This document shows positions 1 to 5,092 of a DNA stretch of 6,181 nt, piece after piece (position 1 is the first letter of the stretch; each line of letters starts with the position of its first letter). Source of the DNA: Actinomycetota bacterium (GTDB lineage Bacteria > Actinomycetota > Acidimicrobiia > Acidimicrobiales > Ilumatobacteraceae); assembly GCA_009704065.1 (NCBI GenBank), contig WLEX01000077.1, forward strand, positions 1 to 6,181, in the 5' to 3' direction. A program made the translations under genes and the position numbers. Under the pieces are notes generated by a model. The model did no database searches and was not told the DNA's origin. It was given only the letters and a program-made list of their open reading frames with translations.

Positions 1-2
1 AC

Positions 3-305
3 CCCAAAGAATGGATTCCGCGTAGCCGTGGAGCAGACGATGCCGAAATATCTGCAGCCCTCGAAAACCTTTCCTCGCGCGGATTTGTAACCGATGGTGT
101 CGTGAATGACGCCGGTGTTGCGTATCGACAAGACCTTGAAGACCGCACCGATGTTCTGTGTGAAATTGCATGGCGTCATTTTGGAGAAGAGAACACAAAC
201 ACGCTGTTGTCAATTCTTGAGCCCGTTGGCGAGCGCTACGTACAACACATCAATGAAACTGCAGGCGATAACTGGATGCCTGCTGCGCGACCACGCCGAC
301 GCTAA
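3..305 (+). CDS. C-terminal part of an HTH_67 / SCO6745-family protein (5' end outside window)
   Basis: The reading frame is open from the left edge and ends at TAA 303-305, giving 100 visible residues of a protein whose N-terminus lies upstream. The visible part resembles the winged-helix C-terminal domain of actinobacterial SCO6745-like proteins (HTH_67). A helix with ISAALENLSSRGFV is followed by a short wing containing T/NDAG, then an amphipathic helix with R-x-x-L-E-x-R-T-D, and finally a helical tail. Family members are mostly uncharacterised; the winged helix suggests nucleic-acid or regulatory binding but no function is established. The tail ends in a basic run (RPRRR). The gene converges on the DUF2071 gene and shares four bases with it. 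The internal GTG at 102 is not the start, because the homologous pattern continues upstream to the edge. Assignment is from recalled family pattern only. Confidence 0.72.
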   Translation, partial: PKEWIPRSRGADDAEISAALENLSSRGFVTDGVVNDAGVAYRQDLEDRTDVLCEIAWRHFGEENTNTLLSILEPVGERYVQHINETAGDNWMPAARPRRR

Positions 306-1009
306 ACCGAATGCGGTAACCCGATTCGCACCGATACACCGGGCGAATACATCACATGCGCATCGCCTTGTGGTGCTGGCAGTCCAGCGGCTACTACCAA
401 TGTGTCGTTGAGACTCTCAAGCGTTGCCGTGTACAGAATCCAGGTTTCGTGATCGACTGGTACGTAACGAAGTGCGGAGCCAAACCCGTTTGAATATAAA
501 CCCCACCGTGCCGACAAGAACACCGCGAGTGCATCGGGCTGTTCAATGCGTTCTCCTATGCTCACTCGAATTGATGTTGATGCAGCATGTGGCCACCGAC
601 GTTTCACTGTGGTGACTAGAGATTCAGGAGTCACTACATGCGATGCGCTCCCCCAGCAGTACGGCAAGAAATAAGAAGCTCGTGCAGCGAGAGCAGGAAG
701 TAACCGATTGACATCGAGCGAGAAGAACCACACACCAGGGATTCCGTCTTTTATTACATAGGTACGCACGTTCACTTCAGGAAATGATCCGAGGTAGGGA
801 ATGGCTGGAGTTCCCGGAAACGAGATATTGCGCATAGAGAAAGGTATGAGACCTACCCAAGCAGAACCATCGAATGTGTCTACTTCTAATCCCGCGGGCA
901 ACAACGCTTGCACCACCGAAGGGTCGTAACGCCAATGGATATAGGCAAGTTCTTGCCATTGCTGCTTCATAACCGGCCGTGTTACGGGCGCAGGACAAGA
1001 ATCCTTCAT
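302..1009 (-). CDS. DUF2071 (YqjF-like) family protein
   Basis: A 235-residue protein matching the DUF2071/YqjF pattern throughout. It has an N-terminal W-x-x-L-x-x-I-H-W-x-x-D-P block (about residues 18-30), then L-L-P-x-G-L-E-V-D-x-F-D-G-x-A-W-V-G-L-I-P-F (36-57). A central F-P-E-V-N-V-R-T-Y-V plus G-V-W-F-F-S-L-D block follows, then a late A-R-W-x-L-Y-S, and a closing Y-S-P-G-V-S-V-R-I-G. Length is normal for the family. The biochemical function of DUF2071 proteins is not established; there is no signal peptide or clear membrane segment, so it is probably cytoplasmic. The ATG at 1009 is preferred because TAGGCT lies six nt before it, consistent with leaderless initiation. The ATG at codon 14 (MKQQW) is an alternative that would still keep the whole conserved domain. 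It is divergent from the SRPBCC gene and its TAG overlaps the neighbour's TAA. Confidence 0.9.
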   Translation of the reverse strand: MKDSCPAPVTRPVMKQQWQELAYIHWRYDPSVVQALLPAGLEVDTFDGSAWVGLIPFSMRNISFPGTPAIPYLGSFPEVNVRTYVIKDGIPGVWFFSLDVNRLLPALAARASYFLPYCWGSASHVVTPESLVTTVKRRWPHAASTSIRVSIGERIEQPDALAVFLSARWGLYSNGFGSALRYVPVDHETWILYTATLESLNDTLVVAAGLPAPQGDAHVMYSPGVSVRIGLPHSV

Positions 1010-1015
1010 AGTGTG

Positions 1016-1021
1016 AGCCTA
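1016..1021 (-). promoter_or_regulatory. Possible -10 element for leaderless DUF2071 transcript
   Basis: On the minus strand TAGGCT is followed by six nt and then the ATG at 1009. This fits the actinobacterial TANNNT element placed so that transcription would start at or next to the start codon. There is no convincing Shine-Dalgarno sequence before this ATG, which agrees with leaderless translation. No good -35 is visible. A short hexamer like this can occur by chance. Confidence 0.35.
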
Positions 1022-1076
1022 GGAACAATTTCCCTATTCGGGAATGGAATGAATGTCACCATGGTTGGCTTACGGT

Positions 1077-1508
1077 ATGGCTCATTACGTCACCACAGTT
1101 CCTTCTTCCAAAACTCCAGAAGAAGCATTCGCTTATATGTCCGATCTTCGCAACTTTGCAGAGTGGGATAAAGGAATCATTCGTATTGAACAGGTGAAAG
1201 GAAGCGGTGCTGGACTCGGCACTATTTTCGATATCACTGTGAAAGGTATTGGTGGCAAAGACTCTGTGTTGCGTTACGAGACAGTTGAATTCGATTCCCC
1301 TACCAATGTTCTTGTCAAAGGAAAAAACTGGATGTTTACATCAGTTGATCGAGTGACAATTACGCCCACTGCCACAGGTTGCGATGTCACGTACGATGCG
1401 GTGCTCACTGCAAACCTCATTGTGTGGCCGATGAATATCATGCTGAGTCGCATTTTCGACAAAGTAGGCGCAGTAGCCAATCGAGGCTTAACAAGAGTTC
1501 TTGCCTAA
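1077..1508 (+). CDS. SRPBCC-family protein (polyketide cyclase/START-like fold)
   Basis: A 143-residue protein starting MAHYVTTV. It shows the pattern of small actinobacterial SRPBCC (Bet v 1/START-like) proteins: P-E-E-A-F-A-Y-M-x-D-L-R-N-F-A-E-W-D near residues 15-32, then a K-G-S-G-x-G-x-G-T-x-F-D-I-T-V strand. An L-R-Y-E-T-V-E-F-D segment and a closing amphipathic helix ending G-L-x-R-V-L-A complete it. The fold makes a hydrophobic pocket for lipids or other nonpolar ligands; the ligand is unknown. An in-frame ATG at 1053 would add eight residues (MSPWLAYG) and has GGAATGGA just upstream. I prefer 1077 because family members I recall begin M-A-x-Y-x-T-T-V at this point. The gene is divergent from DUF2071 and followed by a terminator-like hairpin, so it is probably monocistronic. 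Confidence 0.85.
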   Translation: MAHYVTTVPSSKTPEEAFAYMSDLRNFAEWDKGIIRIEQVKGSGAGLGTIFDITVKGIGGKDSVLRYETVEFDSPTNVLVKGKNWMFTSVDRVTITPTATGCDVTYDAVLTANLIVWPMNIMLSRIFDKVGAVANRGLTRVLA

Positions 1509-1597
1509 GGGCAACCGAGACCGTGCAGATTTGCACACTCACGACACAACCAGGCTTTCCCGTCTGTAGTGCTCCACGCTGTAGCAAACGGCGAACC

Positions 1598-1624
1598 ACA
1601 CGACATGCAGTCGTGTTTTTCTTT
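1598..1624 (+). terminator. Rho-independent terminator downstream of the SRPBCC gene
   Basis: ACACGAC (1598-1604) and GTCGTGT (1610-1616) form a perfect 7-bp stem with a 5-nt loop (ATGCA). The stem runs directly into TTTTTCTTT on the plus strand. It lies about 90 nt after the SRPBCC stop, in the gap between two convergent genes. On the minus strand the same hairpin has no T-tract, so it should mainly stop plus-strand transcription before it enters the monooxygenase gene antisense. Confidence 0.75.
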
Positions 1625-1627
1625 CAG

Positions 1628-1644
1628 TTCAGGTCGCACCTGAA
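1628..1644 (-). terminator. Stem-loop just past the monooxygenase stop, possible weak terminator
   Basis: TTCAGGT (1628-1634) and ACCTGAA (1638-1644) form a perfect 7-bp stem with a 3-nt loop, 14 nt beyond the monooxygenase stop codon. On the minus strand it is not followed by a T-run, so it is not a canonical intrinsic terminator. It may protect the mRNA 3' end, or act together with the neighbouring hairpin at 1598-1616. Confidence 0.35.
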
Positions 1645-1658
1645 ATTGTGGAGTCGGT

Positions 1659-3065
1659 TCAGACATACGAAGCGAGAATAGCCGCAGATGCAGATAACTC
1701 TGTGATGTTGTTTGCTACTGCTGCCACATACCTGTCCGGACGAACCACGATTGCAAATGCACCACCCAAGGTGTCAGGGGCAACAACATTGACAATGGGA
1801 ATCAATGCGAAGTCGACTGGAATTTCCATCGGCTCTGCTGTTACTAGAGCAAACGATGCACCATTGTGCTGAACAGCTTGCGACACTGCAGGGTGATACC
1901 AGAATTGATGCCCTACTCTTTCGTCGCTACCTGTCACGATGCCAGATTCCAAGAACGGACTAGGCCGTGTGCCGCCATACCCGCTTTCTACATCAACTCC
2001 GTGACTTACGCGGCCTCCCAATTGATCGATGAGCCTGCCCATATCTACTGCGTGTGCAATGGTGCTGCGCACATGGGGCACACGCTCTGGTGAATAAGTG
2101 GCAAGAATATTCTCCGTTGCAAGTCCACGAGTAATGAATGAAAACTTCCACGCAAGGTTGATTGCATCGCGCATTCCAGAATTCAAACCTTGCCCAGCAA
2201 ACGGTGGAGTTTGATGCGCAGAGTCTCCTGCTAAATACACGTTGCCATGTTGCATTACGGGTGCTACCACTGCGTGGAATCGATACACAGCGCTACGCAA
2301 AATGCGAGCAGTTGAAGGAGAAATCATTCCATCAAGGAGTTTCCATAAACCATCTTCAGTGTTGAGAAGTGCTGCATTTTCGCCTTCCTGTATCTGGAAT
2401 TCCCAACGCCGATATCTACGTACACCTTGCACAAACGTAAATGGACGATCGTGGTGGCAATACTGACGCACGCCTACAGGCAATTCAACCTGTGCACCCT
2501 CATGAAGTTCAGCGTCGACAACTAACCACTCTTGATCGAAACGCAAATCTTCTAATTGCAGTCCGATCAACTTTCGGGTCCAGCTTGAGGCACCATCACA
2601 ACCAATAAACCAGCGTGATTCAATGGTCTCACCACTGTCAAGTGTGGTGACAACTACATCACCAGTGTCAGACATATTGCTTACGGTGTGACCCCACCGA
2701 ACTTCCGAGCCTCGCCGTTCGGCTTCTGCACGCAACATCACATCGAGATCCGGCTGATAGTGCACGACAACAGGAGGAACACCCTGTAATCCCACGGAAG
2801 GTATATCTGCACCAATCACTACTTCATCGTTTGGCCCGACAAAGTCTCCTCGTTGTAATGGTTCGGTGTTCTGTTGCAACCACTTCCCCATGCCGTGGTC
2901 ATAACAAGCACGAAGAATCTCATCGTCCATCACGATGGCACGCGGCAATTGGTATGGCACGGAGTCACGATCAATCACAACATTCGATACACCCATGTCG
3001 TTCAGAATCGTTGCAAGAAAGCTTCCTACAGGCCCGCCCCCGAGAATGGTGACGTCCACTTTCAT
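1659..3065 (-). CDS. MhpA-like class A FAD-dependent aromatic monooxygenase
   Basis: A 468-residue flavoprotein hydroxylase, expected to use NAD(P)H and O2 to ortho-hydroxylate an aromatic ring in the cytoplasm. It has the Rossmann G9-x-G11-x-x-G14 motif, with D32 ending the second strand. The DG motif is G155-C-D-G158. The GD motif is G280-D281 in AGDSAHQTPPFAGQGLNSG, followed by M-R-D-A-I-N-L-A-W-K. R-R-W-E-F and Y-G-G-T-R-P-S-P also fit the 3-(3-hydroxyphenyl)propionate hydroxylase (MhpA) group. The C-terminus carries a compact version of the thioredoxin-like tail (V-R-P-D-R-Y-V-A), so the protein is shorter than the roughly 550 residues usual for MhpA. The ATG at 3065 overlaps the TetR stop as ATGA and gives MKVDVTILGGG, the expected N-terminus; the frame stays open further upstream inside the TetR gene but that stretch is not homologous. 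The substrate cannot be predicted. Confidence 0.93.
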   Translation of the reverse strand: MKVDVTILGGGPVGSFLATILNDMGVSNVVIDRDSVPYQLPRAIVMDDEILRACYDHGMGKWLQQNTEPLQRGDFVGPNDEVVIGADIPSVGLQGVPPVVVHYQPDLDVMLRAEAERRGSEVRWGHTVSNMSDTGDVVVTTLDSGETIESRWFIGCDGASSWTRKLIGLQLEDLRFDQEWLVVDAELHEGAQVELPVGVRQYCHHDRPFTFVQGVRRYRRWEFQIQEGENAALLNTEDGLWKLLDGMISPSTARILRSAVYRFHAVVAPVMQHGNVYLAGDSAHQTPPFAGQGLNSGMRDAINLAWKFSFITRGLATENILATYSPERVPHVRSTIAHAVDMGRLIDQLGGRVSHGVDVESGYGGTRPSPFLESGIVTGSDERVGHQFWYHPAVSQAVQHNGASFALVTAEPMEIPVDFALIPIVNVVAPDTLGGAFAIVVRPDRYVAAVANNITELSASAAILASYV

Positions 3066-3661
3066 TGAGAGAGGTATTCCTCGATTAATGAATTCCTCAT
3101 GCGCCGAACTATCTCCCGCACCTCTTCTTGATCTTTTTCTTGCACATCGGTGATGGAAAAGATGAATGGTTCGAGTGCGGCCCAACCCATTTCTAATGCC
3201 ATGCCCATCCCCGTGATTGCTTTGCTCTCCAAATCAGGTTCTTCTAGCTTTTTGATTTTGGTGGCGTGTTGCAATGCACTGCGTGGAATAGAAACACCTG
3301 CTGTGAGTTCGGTAGTTGCCAGTTCCAGTTCTCCGTCGAGTACTGAACGCACTACGGCTCGTAAATATCGTGGTTCATCGTTTAGCGCAAGAGGCGCGGG
3401 AATGGGATTGCCATGTGATTGTTCACGAACATCGTTTGCATGTTGTTGTACTAAATGCAACATGGCTGCTTCTGCGAGGGCATCTTTGCTACCGAAGTAG
3501 TGGTGCACGAGTCCATGATTGACACCTGCACGTTCTGCAATGCCCCGCACCGTCATTGCACGAGGACCTACTTCACCCAACATGTCTGCTGCGGCCGTGA
3601 TGAGTTTCATCTCGGCATCGGTTCTACTGCGTGGTGCTGAAATTTCTTGTGCAGTACTCAT
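3062..3661 (-). CDS. TetR-family transcriptional regulator, probable repressor of the aromatic-cleavage cluster
   Basis: A 199-residue protein with the typical TetR N-terminal HTH at about residues 18-64: L-I-T-A-A-A-D-M-L-G-E-V-G, then T-V-R-G-I-A-E-R-A-G-V, and a recognition helix ending H-H-Y-F-G-S-K-D-A-L. The rest is the helical ligand-binding and dimerisation domain, too variable to name the inducer. The start ATG (3661-3659) overlaps the stop of the VOC gene as ATGA, and its own TGA overlaps the monooxygenase ATG in the same way. It is therefore translated within the operon, between two enzymes. It probably binds as a dimer to the palindrome at 4204-4219 and represses both its own operon and the divergent FAH gene, released by a substrate or intermediate of the pathway. 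The regulatory role is inferred from position. Confidence 0.93.
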   Translation of the reverse strand: MSTAQEISAPRSRTDAEMKLITAAADMLGEVGPRAMTVRGIAERAGVNHGLVHHYFGSKDALAEAAMLHLVQQHANDVREQSHGNPIPAPLALNDEPRYLRAVVRSVLDGELELATTELTAGVSIPRSALQHATKIKKLEEPDLESKAITGMGMALEMGWAALEPFIFSITDVQEKDQEEVREIVRRMRNSLIEEYLSQ

Positions 3662-4182
3662 TTTCCAGCAGTGGCATAATCTGTGATCGACGAAGCGCTG
3701 GCTCCGGCTTTGTAACGCGCAATCAATTCATCGAAGTTCACATCAACACCAATGGGGTTAGCTGCAAACAGAGGACCAGACATAAATGCATCGGCTTCAT
3801 CCATTGACATTGCGTCCACCTGAGTCTCCACTTGGTTGCCATCGGGATCGCGGTAATACGCCGACAGTGTCATACCGTGATTAATTGTCCAGTACGGTGA
3901 AATTCCTTTTTCTTTCATTCGTTCGAATTGTGCAAACAGATCATCGAGCGACGCGTAGGTAAATGCAAAATGTTCCACACCTTCTGCCATTGGTGAACGG
4001 GGTTCGAGATGAGGAAAATTGGCAATAGCAATGCGGTGATGTTCGTCGTCGTACGACAAGAACGAGATGAAATCGTCCCCGTGACGCACCGCACCCTCTA
4101 AAAAGTCAGTCCACCACGACACCATCTCTGTGTATCGAGATGACTTCAAGACGACATGAGCGAATTTGATTGGTGAGGCCAC
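3658..4182 (-). CDS. Single-domain VOC protein, probable type I extradiol ring-cleavage dioxygenase
   Basis: A 174-residue vicinal-oxygen-chelate protein resembling the catalytic domain of BphC-type extradiol dioxygenases. The metal triad reads H9 (F-A-H-V-V-L), H71 (G-V-E-H-F-A-F) and E119 (D-P-D-G-N-Q-V-E). The intervals of 62 and 48 are close to 64 and 50 in BphC (H146, H210, E260). H49 in a D-E-H-H-R-I-A-I-A segment, H102 and Y109 fall where BphC has H195, H241 and Y250. The enzyme would use Fe(II) and O2 to open a catechol-type ring. Only one beta-alpha-beta module pair is present, followed by a 50-residue tail (A-N-P-I-G-V-D near the middle), whereas classical BphC has two domains. The start is GTG at 4182 with a strong AGGAGA ribosome site five nt away. 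It is first in the operon, with its stop overlapping the TetR start. Substrate unknown; a non-dioxygenase VOC role is less likely given the residues. Confidence 0.88.
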   Translation of the reverse strand: MASPIKFAHVVLKSSRYTEMVSWWTDFLEGAVRHGDDFISFLSYDDEHHRIAIANFPHLEPRSPMAEGVEHFAFTYASLDDLFAQFERMKEKGISPYWTINHGMTLSAYYRDPDGNQVETQVDAMSMDEADAFMSGPLFAANPIGVDVNFDELIARYKAGASASSITDYATAGK

Positions 4183-4187
4183 AAAAA

Positions 4188-4193
4188 TCTCCT
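4188..4193 (-). promoter_or_regulatory. Ribosome binding site AGGAGA fixing the GTG start of the VOC gene
   Basis: On the minus strand AGGAGA is followed by five T residues and then GTG at 4182-4180. This near-consensus Shine-Dalgarno sequence at good spacing supports the non-ATG start and the N-terminus MASPIKFAHVVL. Confidence 0.8.
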
Positions 4194-4203
4194 GTTTGCA
4201 GGT

Positions 4204-4219
4204 TTAGTCATTTGACTAA
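4204..4219. promoter_or_regulatory. Candidate TetR operator, perfect palindrome TTAGTCA-N2-TGACTAA
   Basis: Seven-base perfect arms separated by TT form a 16-bp palindrome in the 57-bp region between the divergent VOC (GTG 4182) and FAH (ATG 4240) starts. Size and symmetry suit a TetR dimer, and the only regulator gene nearby is in this cluster. The site overlaps the -35 position of the proposed FAH promoter and the proposed start point of the VOC transcript, so a bound repressor could block both directions. I saw no second copy with the same spacing in the window. Confidence 0.68.
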
Positions 4220-4224
4220 CCGTG

Positions 4225-4232
4225 ACTATAGT
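4225..4232. promoter_or_regulatory. Symmetric ACTATAGT, possible -10 element for both divergent genes
   Basis: ACTATAGT is its own reverse complement, so TATAGT occurs on the plus strand (4227-4232) and on the minus strand (4230-4225). On the plus strand it ends seven nt before ATG 4240, placing a transcript start at or next to that codon (leaderless FAH mRNA). On the minus strand it would start a transcript near 4218, giving a leader of roughly 36 nt that carries the AGGAGA site of the VOC gene. The -35 sequences are poor on both sides (TTAGTC at 4204-4209 for plus). Confidence 0.45.
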
Positions 4233-4239
4233 GGCTCGT

Positions 4240-5082
4240 ATGACATTGCGATTCGCTTCCAAAAATGGTCGGGCCCAGTTAGTGGTGGGCCCCAACAACA
4301 ATCTGGTCGATTTGGCCGAGGTCAGTGGCGGGCTCTTCGATTCCGATCCCATTAAGGCCTACCCACGCTGGGAAGAACTGCGGGCGTTTGCAGCCACCGT
4401 GACTGAAGGCGGGACTCCAGCTAACCCCGATGAACTTGATGCACCTTCACCATGGCCATTGCAAGTGTTCGCAATTGGTTTGAACTACCGCGCTCATGCC
4501 GAAGAAAGTGGAATGGGACTTCCTGCCGTTCCCCTCACGTTTACAAAATTCACATCGTGTGTTGCTGGCCCTAACGTCGACATTCCGATTGATGCTCCCA
4601 TGGTCGACTGGGAAGTAGAGCTTGTAGTTGTGATGAGCAAAGGTGGACGCAACATTGCCAAAGCCGATGCATGGGATCACATTGCAGGGGCATGCGTGGG
4701 GCAAGACATTTCCGATCGTGCATTGCAATTTGCTGCACAACCCCCGCACTTCGATCTTGGCAAGAGCAAGAAGAACTACGGCCCCTTTGGCCCTTGGTTA
4801 GTTGATACTGCCGACATTGCGAACCGTGATGCATTGCATATGACCTGCACCCTCAATGGTGAAGAGGTGCAAAACACTCTTACCGATGATCTTGTGTTCA
4901 ACGTAGGTGACATCGTGGAATACCTATCAGGCATCGTTGAGTTACTTCCTGGTGATGTGATCTTTACGGGTACTCCTGGTGGAGTGGGTGTTTCTCGTAA
5001 GCCACCGGTGTTCTTAAAGCCAGGCGATGTTCTGGTTTCGACCATCGACGGACTTGGTACCACTACCAATAAGTGCGTGTAG
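4240..5082 (+). CDS. Fumarylacetoacetate hydrolase (FAH) family protein
   Basis: A 280-residue protein with an N-terminal segment (about 1-70) and a full FAH catalytic domain. I-G-L-N-Y-R-A-H86-A-E-E89 matches the G-x-N-Y-x-x-H-x-x-E signature whose His-Glu dyad is catalytic in FAHD1. The divalent-metal ligands are E125 and E127 (D-W-E-V-E-L) and D156 (G-Q-D-I-S-D-R). K103, the G-P-F-G-P-W motif near 181-186, and F-T-G-T-P-G-G-V-G at 242-250 are also typical, as is the G-L-G ending followed by C-V. The family hydrolyses C-C bonds of diketo acids, or decarboxylates, hydrates or isomerises related oxo acids, which fits a step after extradiol cleavage. I chose ATG 4240 because TATAGT sits seven nt upstream and no ribosome site is visible; GTG at 4231 or 4222 is possible and would add a few residues. 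It is divergent from the VOC-TetR-monooxygenase operon, and the exact reaction is unknown. Confidence 0.92.
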   Translation: MTLRFASKNGRAQLVVGPNNNLVDLAEVSGGLFDSDPIKAYPRWEELRAFAATVTEGGTPANPDELDAPSPWPLQVFAIGLNYRAHAEESGMGLPAVPLTFTKFTSCVAGPNVDIPIDAPMVDWEVELVVVMSKGGRNIAKADAWDHIAGACVGQDISDRALQFAAQPPHFDLGKSKKNYGPFGPWLVDTADIANRDALHMTCTLNGEEVQNTLTDDLVFNVGDIVEYLSGIVELLPGDVIFTGTPGGVGVSRKPPVFLKPGDVLVSTIDGLGTTTNKCV

Positions 5083-5092
5083 AAAGAACCAC

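Noticed and set aside
106..411. Alternative plus-strand frame overlapping the HTH_67-like end and the DUF2071 gene
   Set aside because: Crosses the convergent boundary of two genes supported by family patterns, and its translation resembles nothing.
1030..1044. TTCCC-N5-GGGAA inverted repeat in the DUF2071/SRPBCC divergent region
   Set aside because: Arms are only 5 bp and no local regulator gene points to it; too weak to list as an operator.
3066..3185. N-terminal extension of the monooxygenase to a start inside the TetR gene
   Set aside because: The extra 40 residues have no similarity to flavoprotein N-termini, while ATG 3065 gives the exact beta-strand plus GxGxxG start and an ATGA overlap.
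3150..3500. 116-codon open frame on the plus strand opposite the TetR gene
   Set aside because: Antisense to a clear TetR coding sequence; low-complexity Ser/Ala-rich translation with no family pattern.
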